From assembly GCA_933228895.1 (NCBI GenBank), contig OW121855.1, positions 70,890,698-70,954,697 on the forward strand: DNA of 64,000 nucleotides, read 5' to 3'. Made by a program: the position numbers and the translations under genes. Positions within the stretch are counted from its first letter, which is position 1. Every line of letters starts with the position of its first letter. Source of the DNA: Platycnemis pennipes (lineage: Eukaryota; Arthropoda; Insecta; Odonata; Platycnemididae). Below the pieces are notes generated by a model. That model saw nothing but the letters and a program-made list of their open reading frames with translations, made no database searches and was not told the DNA's origin. Positions 1-10,970 of this stretch are shown here, one piece after another.

Positions 1-147
1 TATGACTTCAATGGGGATATTTTACAAGGTGAGGAGAGCTTGGGTGATTAGAAATGTAGGTAGTCTTACCTGTCATTGAAGAGTATCGTCAACTGAGTAA
101 AATATCATTCCGGGACCATTTATTGGAACAATAAAAGGAAAAGAAGA

Positions 148-201
148 AATGATTGTGCTTTCAATAATGATTGTGCTTTCAATAATGATTGCCCTTGCAA
201 T
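148..201. repeat. 18-bp tandem repeat, three copies
   Basis: Three head-to-tail 18-bp units begin at 148, 166 and 184. The first two are identical and the third differs at a few bases. It is a small local duplication with no coding content. The rest of 1-860 shows no recognisable gene or mobile element. Confidence 0.85.
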
Positions 202-863
202 TAATGAAGAATCCGAGTCATTTCTGTGCAGAACGAGTGCATTCATAAATATCTGCAGTAAGAGGTTTCAACTATTATTCCAAATTTTTGCTCAACTAGA
301 TTATTAAAAATACATCTGATTTACAGATCATATTTTTACGGGAAGACCGCATTAAACTGAAGGGGAGGTAAAGATGCTTTATGCCCATTAAGATATCAGA
401 CAGTCTTCATGAAAATACATAACAAAAAATGCGTCTCTCAACAGTACAAGTAGTAGTAGCAGTCATAATTGGGAGAAGAGCAAAGAATGAGATTATTTAC
501 ACCATTAAAGGTATATGTAGTGTTATGTATAGGCAGGATATATACGAAGTTGAAACAATGGTTTGAAAGAAACCCAGCGTCTGTAAGTAAGAGTCCACTC
601 CTAACTAATTTCGCCACGATGTCCGCGTTTATACGTCCGATTTGTTGGATGGTATACTATAATCAAAGATCTCTCCCTGCACACCACTTTAGTGGGATCA
701 ACAATCCACTGATAATTCTCTGCCACTATTGGGATCGAACACGGATTCTAGGGATGGGGAGCCTTACACTAAACACCACATCAACAAACATCCTCTTAAC
801 TACGGGAGCAAACTTTTCGGATAATATGGTGGTTGCAAGCATTCGAATGCACTGACTTAGGTA

Positions 864-1510
864 ATGGCAGTCAGTAGGAGAAAGGCAGACAAGACCAATG
901 CTGGACTAGGGAAACAAAAGTTAGAAGAGTTAAGAGAGCATTGCTATTTTGGAAGCAGAGCAACCAGCGATGGAGAAAGCAAGAACGAGATAGTCAGTAC
1001 AATAATCCCAAGGCGAAGAGGGCATTCTACTGTAAGAAGAATCTACTTATGACATGAAATAGAAGCTTCGAAGTCAGGAAACACTTAATTACAAATTATA
1101 TCCAGAGCATCCTTCTCTATGACAGTGAGGCATGATACCAGAGGTAAAGAGGCCAAGTCAGGAAGCATTAGAAGTGTGGTTATACAAAAGAATGATGAAT
1201 ACCAAATGGATTGACCGAGTGCCTAACGAAGAAGTCCTACGGAGAGTGGGAGAAAAGAAAACTGCTGTAAATTTGAAAAGAAGACAGGGAAACTTAATCG
1301 GCCATATCTTGAAAAATCACGATGTAGACAGCAGTCAAGGGAAAAATAAATGGGAGGAATGGAAAAGAAAGACCTCTAACGATTTATGTTGAGCATGTAG
1401 TGAATGGTGGGAAAGAGAAGTATCTTATAAATAATATGTTTTCCTATTGGAAAATCAAATGGAGAGCTGCGTCAAATCAATCTTATTTTTGTTGACTAAT
1501 TATAATCATG
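864..1510 (+). pseudogene. RTE-type LINE, decayed C-terminal fragment
   Basis: This is the 3' part of a non-LTR retrotransposon ORF of the RTE type. At about 899-975 it encodes GKQKLEELREHCYFGSRATS, the segment after the RT palm. At 1,160-1,260 it gives a 'KWIDRVPNEEVLRRVGEKK' block and at 1,285-1,310 'RRQGNLIGHIL', the hallmark C-terminal region shared with better copies in this window (59.6-60.1 kb, 25.6-25.9 kb, 7.2-7.5 kb). The tail near 1,455-1,485 matches the 'RAASNQS' end of those copies. Frames change at least twice and stops interrupt the reading, so this is a dead, 5'-truncated copy. No flanking duplication was found. Confidence 0.8.
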
Positions 1511-1750
1511 AGTTTCGCAAAAGACGGAGTGTTCAAAAGGTGCCATATTCCACTGAAAAGTCTTTGACAATGCCTGTCTTTGCACCCAGGTTCACGAAAT
1601 AGAGTTGCAGGATCTACCCAATGAATCAATTTGGTGACACTGTTAGGCTTGGAGTTACTGTTTCGTAATTATACGTGAAATACCTTCTTAACAAGAAATT
1701 AGATTCACCATTGATTCGTCAATGCCATCTGTCTATGCTTTGCTATAATT

Positions 1751-1952
1751 GATGATTAAAGTAACTTTTCGGGTGTTACCGCTTACTCAGGTTAGCCTGA
1801 CGTTTCGTGACCCCTGCTGGTCGCTTCTTCTGAGGGAAAACCATTTCCTCAGAAGAAGCGACCATTCCCTCAGAAGAAGTGACCAGCAGGGGTCGTGAAA
1901 CGTCAGGCTAACCTGAGTACGCGGTAACACCCGAAAAGTTACTTTAATCATC
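1751..1952. mobile_element. Foldback element F1 with 87-bp arms and hammerhead-like core
   Basis: Arms 1751-1837 and 1866-1952 are inverted copies, about 95% identical by eye, separated by 28 nt. The spacer itself repeats part of the arm. Each arm, read towards its outer end, contains a CTCAGAAGA-like box, a short GACC/GGTC helix, GAAAC, and then a CAGG/CCTG hairpin. This resembles the order of a hammerhead ribozyme core (CTGANGA, stem II, GAAA, stem III), but the first box is degenerate. No clear target duplication was found. It is probably an inverted dimer of a PLE- or retrozyme-derived fragment; a generic foldback or MITE is the alternative. Confidence 0.75.
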
Positions 1953-2059
1953 ACTTTGATTTTATTATTTATGCCGTACGCCACTAGATTGCTTCGGGAC
2001 CCATATTAACTAATTGCCGCAGTTTGGCAGACATTATAAAACTGGACCTTATTTATAGG

Positions 2060-3260
2060 TACCTATATATGAATGCTCAACGCTTCACCTCACTGCTGAG
2101 TCCAGTGTAACGGGTGTAAAAGTGTTTTGGGTCGTCCAGCGAGAATAAAAATTAGATGCGCGGACGAACCGCAGAGATTTATTCGCCCCTCGACCGCGTA
2201 ATCTAAAAATTAAAGTTTGAAGCGTTTTATGGCAGATATGAATATAACAGCGGGCGCTGTGCTTCCCAAAGATATGCACGCACGGCGCTTGTGCCCCAGA
2301 GGGGTGGCGGTCGAGACAAAAACAAAAGACTGAGCAAAAGGCGCAGAATTATATCCACGTCGGGTTTTCCGTCCTCTACTCTCCCTATCTCTCTCCCTCT
2401 CTCAGGAATTCCGTAAGGAAAAAAAATGAGAGCCGGAAGAGGAACAAAACCGAAGCGTCACATTCATTACGACTTCACACACACGCGCGCGGGAAGCCGG
2501 GAGGGAGAAAGAGAGAGGTTTGGGAAAGCAAGGGGGAAGGATGAGGTGGGGTTTCTGAGGGTGGAAAAATCAGCCTTTAAAAGCGCAAAAGACCCGGGAA
2601 AAATTTCCTAGTCATGAATTTCGCTGCACTCCAAGGGGTCGTAAAAAAAGTTGGCGAATTATTGCGTCTCCCTCTTTTCCACCCACGAAGAGCACAGCCT
2701 CCCTCTGCTACGCGGACTGTATCATTCCTTTTATCAAGCAAAATGGGAAGGAGGTTGGAAGAATAAAAAAAAACTACCTTTTTCCTACAGGATTTTTTTT
2801 TTAAAGGCTTGACAGATGTTGCCGCTCTGGTCGCGGGGGAACTGCGAGGCAACAATCACACGGAAAAAGGATAAAACTCTGGGACTGCCACGGTAGGTGG
2901 CTCTTTCCGCCGTAGGGACGGGGATAGGGGGTGGGGAGTAAATGGCTAAGATGCGCGGATTAGATGAAAAATTAGAGAGGGACGAACGAGGAGGTTTCAA
3001 GAGGGGAGTTCGGGGTGTCAGAAGGGTGGGAAGTGATATCTCCTGCTCTGGATGTGAAACACGGGGGGATGGTATTATCAGGGGAGATGAGAGGCGTGCG
3101 TATGGGGTGGGCGGATAAACAGAAAAGATACGGGGCAGTCTGGGGGCACGTCCGGTAAAGGATTATTTGGGCGGAGGAAGGAGAGGTTGAAACGGTAAGA
3201 AACACGAGAGGGAACGGCTGAGGGTAGATACCAAAGCAAAGGGAGATGTAGTTGTCGGAC
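2060..3260. other. GC-rich island, no gene recognised
   Basis: Composition changes from CpG-bearing sequence (2,090-2,350) to purine-rich plus strand (2,430-2,560 and 2,900-3,250). Overlapping short frames on both strands are low in complexity and match no family I know. No splice or core promoter arrangement stands out. It resembles the other islands of the window and could be regulatory or simply a compositional feature. Confidence 0.4.
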
Positions 3261-4700
3261 ATTAATAGATGGATTGATACTGCTGCCGAAAAAGTGGAAA
3301 ATTCTCCATCAGAATACAGGTATACCTCACCCTACTCCGTTAAATTGGTTCCAGAAGGAACGTTGCGGGTAGATTTCGCACGTATATCAATCCAGCTTTG
3401 ACAAATCGCTAATTAAGAGTGATTTATAATTGTCCCTGGGGTTATGAAGGTATTATATAATAAACCCATAGAAGAAACAATAAAAAGTAGCATATCAGTA
3501 TAGTAAGAGACTACCGAAGTTTTTTTGATTGCACGTACGTTTCAGGTGCTTAATACGTCCATCCTTTGTGAGACGACCTATATCAATCCTGAATTCAACT
3601 TATTGCCACAGGCATCAAATTCATCACGATCGATCAATGAGTGACAGCATGTTCGATCCTTTCTTGCACTTTTGCTAAATAATTTATTCTCCCGAGATGA
3701 GCACCCGATGCTGCTCATCTTGAATGCAAACTTTGATAGTATCTTAATGCACTGGTATGCAATGTTTTACTGTATCGGCTATAGTTACAACAAAATATAA
3801 CTTCAAAACTCAGAGATAATAATAAATCACCCAATATGTATACATAAACTAGCTAAAAATAAAATAAACACATAACTACCTAACAATCACTCTACTCTCA
3901 CTAATAACCTTCTGTACCCATTGTATCTCATTAACTTTTGCATATACCGACTATCCCACTTCCCAATTTTACTGACAGCTCTCATTTTTTCCCTAACAAT
4001 GCTGCTCAATTCTTGACTCACACTCCTTTTAGCCCATCGATATTTTGCCATTTCCTTCAAATACACGTTCTAGAAGTTTTCAATATTCTACCGATGAATT
4101 ATTATTACAATCCATGCAAAGCCACGCTCTATGTGTAGGTATTTTATTCACATCCCTGCTCACAATTATAGTTAGAAGTCTTCTATCTTGGGAAACGCCT
4201 GCTTAGTCAAGAAAATCTTTCACCAAGCAACTATTATTTCTATTGTGTACAATAGTGCATACATGTATATAGATTCGGCGTAACAATTTTTCATCTTTGC
4301 GAGTAAGACTAGAGGTATTCCTGATAATGTCAACGGTATCCACAGTTTACTCGTTGAGTTTAGGTGATAACCAGATATTGACTTTTCATCGGAATCATAA
4401 ATTTGGCATGCAAAACTTGCGAATTAGAATTATATAGAAGCGCTTACACCAGCCATCGTAACCAGACGTTCATAACATAAAAGTCTGAAAATCATACCCT
4501 CATACTCTTTTTCGACGAGAGCTATCATATTCAGTTAAATGAAAGTTGCCAGGTCTCTGGATAGTTAGAGATGACTTAGAATATTAAAATGAGCTTAATT
4601 TCAATGGAGTCATTATAACACACAGAAAATGAAAACGATTGAATAAAAAAAAACGTGATCTTGTGAGATTTAATATAGGTAACTCGTGTAATGATAGTAA
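3261..4700. other. AT-rich intergenic stretch
   Basis: No recognisable coding segment, repeat family or hairpin was seen. Short frames here have no conserved motif. Confidence 0.4.
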
Positions 4701-4705
4701 TCGTA

Positions 4706-4870
4706 TAATGCATAGGTTGGCGTGATGGGCTGAATACTGGACTTCCTTTCCAAGCGCTAGGGTTCAAATCCGGAGTTGGAATAATTTTTACATTATATCC
4801 AGATCCATAACGAGGAGCTGCTTTTCATATAATAATATTAATTTCTCTGTCCGTCACATGTGAAGTTCAA
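4706..4870 (+). repeat. tRNA-headed SINE-like repeat (SINE-B type)
   Basis: The segment 4,715-4,790 resembles a degenerate tRNA, with a D-arm-like start, a paired middle and a B-box-like GGTTCAAATCC at about 4,761. A short unrelated body follows. Similar heads occur at 6,640 (+), 44,870 (-), 48,450 (-) and 49,100 (-). Pol III SINE promoters have this form, so a SINE rather than a functional tRNA is inferred. Confidence 0.5.
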
Positions 4871-4898
4871 TCGCGCAGCAACATATTGTCGTTAATTA

Positions 4899-4956
4899 AC
4901 CGATAATTATAGTCGTTTGCGCAAGTTTATTTGCGCAAACGACTATAATTATCGGT
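4899..4956. repeat. Perfect 26-bp hairpin with 6-nt loop
   Basis: Arms 4899-4924 and 4931-4956 are exactly reverse complementary and flank the loop GTTTAT. The flanks do not extend the pairing. It could be a cruciform, a MITE remnant or a precursor of small RNA; nothing else in the sequence decides between these. Confidence 0.9.
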
Positions 4957-5159
4957 CACCTCTCTTAATGACAACAGCGCAAAACATTGCATCAAATAAT
5001 TAGAGCAAAGCTATGGAGACAGATTTGCAAGTAAAACTATACCTTGCTCTAAGGAAGTTCATTTTTTCTGCGGCTCATTTCATTGATCAGTGTGCGATTT
5101 ATTTTAGCTGAATCCTTGCCTGCACTTAGGACTACAGCATAGTTTAGGAGACCCACAAC

Positions 5160-6360
5160 ACCTGATGGAAATTAGATTAGAGAGAGATACACATTTCTTC
5201 TCGGCTACTAGCAGGAAAAGTTATTGCTTCACAAGAAAGGGGAAAGATCTATCGCGGGTACTGTGCCCTCATCATCTCGGAGGCAATGGAATAATTCTTT
5301 TAGTTGGTCGCGGGGGTTCTTTCATCTCCATATTCATTTCCGCGACAGACGACTTGTTCTTAATCTTTCACACAGCTTCCCCAGCTTCGGTAACAACGGG
5401 TTCCTCTCTGTCTCAGTAATCCAAGGTGCCTGGGAGACAAATTCGTCCCACCGTCTACTCTTTCCTTTTATTCTAGTTTCTTCTCAATTAAACCCCTCCC
5501 CCCCCTCAAAACAAGCAAACTGAGGGATAAGGTGTGTCGCTGACGAAATTATGATTCCTTTTGAAAACTACGTTTGTCCTTCCCCCAATTGCCTACCACC
5601 TCTCAGGGTCTCTCCTCGCTAATTTCCACTCATCCTTCCCAACCAAGTGCTTTGTGTATGGAGTTCCCTCAACCTCAAAAACTCTCCTGACGACGACCCT
5701 GAATTCGTGTCGCAGGACATTTTTCTCCCAGGCTCGCAGGGTTCGGGGAGGGGGGTTGAAGGATTAAACAAATTAGGGAGACGGGGAAATGGGTATGGTG
5801 GACAGGGATGGAGGGATTTCCGGCCACCAGGAGTCTTTATTATTATTATTTCGAAGCGAGAGGGTTAGGCTATGATATGAGTGAAAATTCGTAATGGGAG
5901 AGGGAGGAGGGAAAAAGCTTTGTTCACAAAATATCTCGCGGACATTACGCCGCACACCACACAGGTAGACGCGTCACGATTAATGTCCGTTATACATTTT
6001 CCCGTAAGCGCGTCGCTTCTCGTTTCCCATCCACACCATACCCTTTTTTATTTCCTCCGATAAAAAAACCTGTTTCCTTCCTTTCCCGGGGACAGCCATA
6101 CGAGTTCCTGGCCGCTTCTCTCTCTGCATCCCGCGGAGACTTCAACTCTCGTATTTAATTACGACGACCGAAATTGCGTATTCGCCATCCGTGTCGGTTA
6201 ACGTTAAACGCGGCGAAATTGGGTCCTATTCTTTCCCCACTACCACCACCGTGACATCTCTTCCCCCCTCCCTAGTTGGCTGTAATTTTCGGTACCGCGG
6301 CATAACGAATCGTGACGTTAAAGCGAAATAATAAACCCATCTTTCACCACCGAACGCTTT
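5160..6360. other. GC-rich island with CpG-bearing end, no gene recognised
   Basis: The plus strand is pyrimidine-rich from 5,440 to 5,720, purine-rich at 5,740-5,920, and CpG-rich at 5,930-6,310, with a short (ATT)n at about 5,837. Overlapping frames in three phases show no domain. Nothing beyond composition can be supported. Confidence 0.35.
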
Positions 6361-6599
6361 TTTTTACTTAACTGTAAATTACTACATGGACGCGTTGATA
6401 TTTCCTCGGCAAGAAAAATGTCTTCGAACTAATCACTTTGATTGTAACCATTTACATTCTATATGGGTACTTAAACAGGTGGGAAAATATGTGTGCACCA
6501 CTTTATTACGGCTAATAAATAATACGATCACAGTGGCGGACGTAATTTCGGTAGAGGAATTTTGTGACCTACTGTAATTCTCACGTCCTAAAGTGCACC

Positions 6600-6740
6600 G
6601 GATGCTAAAGCCGTATCCTTATCGTCTAAGCCTGATAATTCAAAAGTCGTAGGTTTGAATTTCTCCCCGGAAATGGATGTTGTGTTCATCTGAGGATTAA
6701 GATAGTGCTGTATAGATGCCGCTGAAGCAATAATGAAGCT
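6600..6740 (+). repeat. tRNA-headed SINE-B-like fragment
   Basis: A B-box-like AGGTTTGAATTTC at 6,650 is followed by a body with 'GGATGTTGTGTTC'. The same body is present in reverse at 44,850 and 48,430 (GAACACAACATCC type). The head is degraded. Confidence 0.45.
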
Positions 6741-6825
6741 TGAGAACCTAAAAATCTTGTTCTCTCGATTGAGGCAAAAATGCTAATTTACAAGCCGATA
6801 GAACCCTACGGAATAGTTAATTAGT

Positions 6826-7089
6826 CTGGTGTTGTGGTTAGGGTACAGGCTCCACGTTCCCAGGGTCTAAGTTCAAATCTTAATAATGTCAGAATTTTTC
6901 AGTGGTATATTAATGCCTACTTAAATCCTGTGTGGAGGGAATTTCAAGTTCGGAGGGGAAGTTAAATCATGGACTCCTTTGCAACGTTAACTTAGAGCAG
7001 GCTAAAGGCGACGCCAGGTATCTCCCTTGCTCCACCTATCCTTATTGGCGCAAATGAACTTAGCTGTCGGTTGTCTCCCCGAATAGAAG
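6826..7089 (+). repeat. SINE-A copy, cut by an RTE insertion
   Basis: The head has a tRNA-like A/B-box arrangement ending AAGTTCAAATC at about 6,873. The body carries the family landmarks 'ATTTCAAGTTC', a poor 'GGACTCCTT.GC' block and 'GACGCCAGGTATCTC'. The tail, 'GGTTGTCTCCCC', is followed directly by the target duplication of the RTE at 7,101. Related copies lie at 13,483, 16,985, 17,526, 45,485, 49,262, 51,545, 56,165 and 58,855. Confidence 0.65.
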
Positions 7090-7161
7090 TAACAATCAAT
7101 CATCATCATCATTGGTCAACAATCCTAGGATTGGTTTGACGCAGCTTTTCACTCAATTCTT

Positions 7162-7515
7162 TTATCGGCCAACCTTTTCATTGTGACGTAATTCTTCTCT
7201 TTTACATCCCTCACTACCTGTTCCATGCATGTCATACGAGGCCTGCCTTTTCCAATCTTCCTGTTCACTTTTCCCTCTACGATTCATCAGGCCATCGTGT
7301 CTCAAGATATGGCCGATTACGTTGTCCCTTCTTCTTTTTAGAGTTGTCAGCAGACTTCTCTTTTCTCCCACTCTTCTTAGGACTTCCTCGTTACTTACTC
7401 GGTCGATCCATTTAATCTTCAGCATTCTTCTGTAGAACCACATTTTGAATGCTTCCACCCTTTTCTTCTCCGCTGATGTCATCGTCCAAGCCTCACTGCC
7501 GTAAAGGAACATGCT
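7162..7515 (-). pseudogene. RTE C-terminal region
   Basis: A 116-codon open stretch reads 'YGSEAWTMTSAEKKRVEAF', 'WIDRVSNEEVLRRVGEKRS' and 'GHILRHDGL'. The same region is the best preserved part of every RTE fragment here. It lies directly downstream of the RT palm in the same element and ends in the basic 'SYDMHGTGSEGCKREE' segment. Its function within RTE proteins is not established. Confidence 0.85.
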
Positions 7516-7689
7516 TCAGATATAAGTTCTGATGAATTGTTTCCTTACTTCTACGCTTTTATTTCCAGCTGTAAGTAGTTACTTCTTTTGATAGAATGCC
7601 CTCTTTGCCTGGACTATTCTACTCACTATTTATTTCTTGCTTCGACCATCGTTGGTTATTCGGCTTCCTAGGTAACAGAACTCTTTCAC

Positions 7690-8230
7690 CTAATCAAGTT
7701 TTTGTTTTCCTAGTTTGACATTGTTTTTGGCCTCTTCTTTCTTGCTGCACACCAATATCTTAGTCTTTTTCTTATTTATCTTCAGTTGATATCTGGCCGT
7801 TGTCCTTTCCATGGATACTAGAAACTTCTTCAGATCCCTCTCTGTCTCTGCTATGAGTGCTATGTCATCAGCGAATCGCAGCATCTTATTTTTTCTCCGT
7901 GGATAGTCACTCCAGAAGACTTCTCTTTGAATTCATTGATGGCTCTCTCGATGTAAACATTAAAAATTTCGGGAGGCAGTGCACAGTATTGTCTCACTCT
8001 TTCTTTATTCTTGCTTCTTCACAGCTGGGTCCAGTTTTAATCACAGCAACTTGGTTTTTAAATAGACTGTGGATAATTATTCGGTCATTGTAGGACACTC
8101 CAATTCCTTTCAAAATTCCAAGCATTGAATTCCAATCCACACTGTCAAATGCCTTCTCTAAATCCACGAATGCAATGAACGTCGGTTTTTCCTTCTCCAT
8201 TCTCTTCTCTATGGGCGTCCTAATGGCCAA
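7690..8230 (-). pseudogene. RTE reverse transcriptase palm remnants
   Basis: Two minus-strand segments are readable. 7,994-8,230 contains 'FIAFVDLEKAFDSVDW', RT motif A, near 8,140-8,170. 7,690-7,884 contains 'RFADDIALIAETERDL', RT motif C with the catalytic DD pair, at about 7,861-7,875. Between them the frame is broken near 7,885-7,990. The finger motifs normally found upstream of motif A are absent. The domain would copy element RNA at the target nick; this copy cannot. Confidence 0.85.
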
Positions 8231-8399
8231 TATTGCCTTTCCACTGATTTCTCATTCAGGTCCTCTCCTATGTTGTTTCCCACTGCTTTCTGAAATGCCA
8301 GCAGATGTTGAGCCTCAAACAGTTTTTCTACTTGCCATATATTATTCTTTGTTTTCTTAAATTTCTTGAATTTTAGATGGCATTTTATCATCACAAAAT

Positions 8400-9085
8400 T
8401 ATGGTCACTATCAATGTCTGCCCCGGGGTAGCTTTTGCAGTCCTTCACTTGGTTTCTAAATCTCTGCTTCACTAAAATGTAGTCTATTTGGCATCTTCTT
8501 CTGTCTCCTGGCATTTTCCACATCTACTTTTTTCGGCTGAGATTTTTGTGTTGGCGACCACTAACTTATATTTTGTGCAGAACTCCATCAGTCTTTCTCC
8601 TCTATCGTTTCGGTTTGCCAATCCGTATTTTCCAGTTATTCTTCCATCTTGACCTTCACCGACGATGGCGTCCCAGTCTCCTAATATAATTAGGTTTTCT
8701 TCTCCTTTCATCTGTTTTATAACTTCATCGATATCTTCGTAGACGTCTTCCACTTATTCATCTTCGTAGTCCGTCGTAGGCATGTAAACCTGCATCACTA
8801 CGGTATCTACAGGTTTGGTCTCGATCTTCACCATCATTATCCTTTCATTGAACTGCACGAAGCTCTTCACACGCATTCCGGCGCTCTTTCTGAGTATGAT
8901 TCCAACTACAGCATCACCATTCCCGTATGTATAATCCTGTACCTTCAACTCCAACAGTCTCCATCTTCGGGCCACTTCATTTCGCTGATTCCTTATACGT
9001 CGAGGTCCATTCTTCGCATATCCACCTTCAAGTTCTCCAGTCTTCCACAGGTCCGAAGCGATCTCACGTTCCACGTTCCTACCCT
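8400..9085 (-). pseudogene. RTE endonuclease (APE-like) domain, frameshifted
   Basis: Reading the minus strand from 9,082 gives VGTWNVRSLRTCGRLENLK, the start of an APE-type endonuclease. A TAA stop at 8,995-8,993 interrupts it before GISEMKWPEDGD. Other frames then yield 'VVGIILRKSAGM', 'MQVYMPTTDYEDE', 'LIILGDWDAIVGEGQDGR', 'GERLMEFC' and finally 'CQIDYILVKQRFRNQV' with 'PGADIDSDHNFVMIK'. These match the order of endonuclease motifs (GDxNA-like, IDY, SDHN) in RTE proteins. The enzyme would nick target DNA to prime reverse transcription. At least three frame breaks make it non-functional. Confidence 0.85.
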
Positions 9086-9659
9086 AAAATGTTTATCACA
9101 TATGATTGATGTACTCTCTAGGGTAGTCCCCGCCCTGAGATCCGAATGGGGACTATTTTACCTCCGGAACATTTTACTCGAAAGGGTTCCATCACGTCTT
9201 GATTAGAAAGAAAAGAGTGGAGTAGCTGGGACTCCTTGGGATAATAATGTGGTAGTTTCCCCTTGTCTTCCACATCGCAGTACTACAGCCGTTAAATAAG
9301 TGTTACCACGCCTGTAGTGAAATGAGTGTCGCTGTACCTACCACTGTGGTCTCCACCTTCACTCATATGAAGAAGAGCTGCTGCCCTCTTCTCCGGGTGA
9401 TGAGAAGCATAGTTATTGGCGGCTTCTCGTCGCCAAGTCACGGCATCTTCACAGGTTCTGTATTATTTAGAGGCCTACCTTACCCAGGGATAGACCAATA
9501 CCCCCTCGGAATGCCATCGCCTTTTGTCCACGACTGCTTATTCGACGAGTAAACTCGCTTATCTCGGAGATAACCTCTATATCTAGAGCTCAACCCACCA
9601 TCCGCAACCCGGTAAACGCACTCGGTGGCTTTAAGCTCAATTGTGAGGTGACAATCAAT

Positions 9660-9990
9660 ACAGGAATGATATTATACTGTGTATTTCTTATAAAATGGCA
9701 ATATTTTTCCAGTTGAACATGATTACTTCCAAATAGCTGCATTTGAGGAAGCAGAACCTAATATTTCAATTAGAATCAAGAAAAATGTACTCGGCATTCA
9801 TGCACCAATGTAATCACGCAAAAATAAATTCAGTAGCTGTATAAAACTGGAACCAGTAAACCGAAAAATTAATAGACGATAAGAATTAGAAATAAAATTA
9901 TCAGACAAGCAGCAACAAATATCAAGTGTATCAATATTTTAAAGCCAAATCAATTCAACTTTTCATTTTTTGAGAGGGCTTCACCGGGTC
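9660..9990. other. AT-rich intergenic stretch
   Basis: No gene, repeat family or structure was recognised. Confidence 0.35.
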
Positions 9991-10023
9991 TGATATCCAT
10001 GACGGTACAAAACCTAAGAACGG

Positions 10024-10094
10024 AACGTTCCGTACTTCTAATTTTTAACCCCTTACTCCTCCCCGTAACCCTAGCTCCCCGTTTCACACACACT
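10024..10094 (+). repeat. Direct repeat block, copy 1
   Basis: About 70 bp beginning ACGTTCCGTACTTC and ending CCCCGTTTCACACA is repeated at 10,898-10,970. The first 40 bp are nearly identical and a middle stretch of about 20 bp differs. Copies are about 874 bp apart in the same orientation. Confidence 0.8.
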
Positions 10095-10272
10095 CTCCCC
10101 GGATCTCCTGAGTGGGGTAAAAAAGGGGGTAAATACATCCCTCAAAAATATTATAGCTTAAAACTCCTTCGTCCTGACTCATTCTCACACAAACCTCATC
10201 CCTTTTCAATGCAAACTGGAGAGTCAGAGCCGGAACCAGAAAGAGAGAAGGACGTTAGGGGGAGAGGGTGAG

Positions 10273-10300
10273 AGGGGAGGTGGGAGGGGGGGGGGGTGGG
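10273..10300 (+). other. G-quadruplex-forming motif
   Basis: Four or more runs of three or more G are separated by 1-3 nt, including an 11-G run, which satisfies the usual G3+N1-7 rule. It lies in the G-rich part of the island. Confidence 0.7.
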
Positions 10301-10897
10301 AAAGGAAGCAAAACCTTTTTAAAGGGCGAAACCAATCAACATTCCCACCTGTCTCGCGAGTGAATGCGCGAATCCTTTCCTGCCAGTCAAATGTAACAAG
10401 GAAGAAGATGCAAAAGGGGATGGAAGAGATCTACAAGTCCGGAATCCGGGAGTCAAATTGGTTTCGAAAAAAATCATCCCGCAATAACGGGATCAAATGG
10501 GGGGTGGGACGTTAAACGGAGTTAGAATGAGGGGAGAGGGGTGAAAGAGGGATCGAGAATTTTGACTCGGAGGGAAAGGGATGGGGTAAAAAGAGAGAAA
10601 ACGGAGGCGAGGAATGTCTATCTCTCTGTCTCCCTCTCATCCTCATCCGTGTTCTGGGGAATTAGAAGTAAGGGAAGGGGGGCGGGCGATCAGGTGGATT
10701 TAAGGCACGGGGCAGGAGATGGTAGAAGGGGTAGAAAATTTTCACACAGGTGAGAGCAGAGGAAGATAGAGGAAGATAGGGGCAGGGGTGGACGATATTT
10801 TCCGTAAGGGGTGAATGGTTGCACTGAAGAGTTGATGTTAAGGAAGATGTGAAGGAAGGAGGGGGCGGTTGGACCGGTCGGTAGATTTGGCAAGACA

Positions 10898-10970
10898 ACG
10901 TTCCGTACTTCTAATTTTTAACCCCTTTCTCCTCCCCGGAACACCCTCCCCAACTCCCCGTTTCACACAT
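10898..10970 (+). repeat. Direct repeat block, copy 2
   Basis: Second copy of the block at 10,024-10,094. It starts at the same ACGTTCCG boundary and ends at the same CCCCGTTTCACACA sequence. The intervening 800 bp is unrelated G-rich DNA. Confidence 0.8.

Larger units (their letters stand above)
7101..9648 (-). mobile_element. RTE-type non-LTR retrotransposon, nearly end to end
   Basis: A minus-strand LINE is bounded by an 11-bp target duplication with one mismatch: 7,090-7,100 (TAACAATCAAT) and 9,649-9,659 (TGACAATCAAT). Its 3' end reads as an (ATGATG)n tail at 7,101-7,110. From 5' to 3' it has about 560 bp of leader (9,086-9,648), an APE-type endonuclease (about 8,400-9,085), reverse transcriptase remnants (7,690-8,230) and the C-terminal region (7,160-7,515). 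The N-terminal half of the RT is missing, because endonuclease C-terminal sequence near 8,240 runs almost directly into the palm. At 2.55 kb it is shorter than intact RTE elements (about 3.2-3.5 kb, from general knowledge). Stops and frameshifts make it inactive. Confidence 0.9.
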
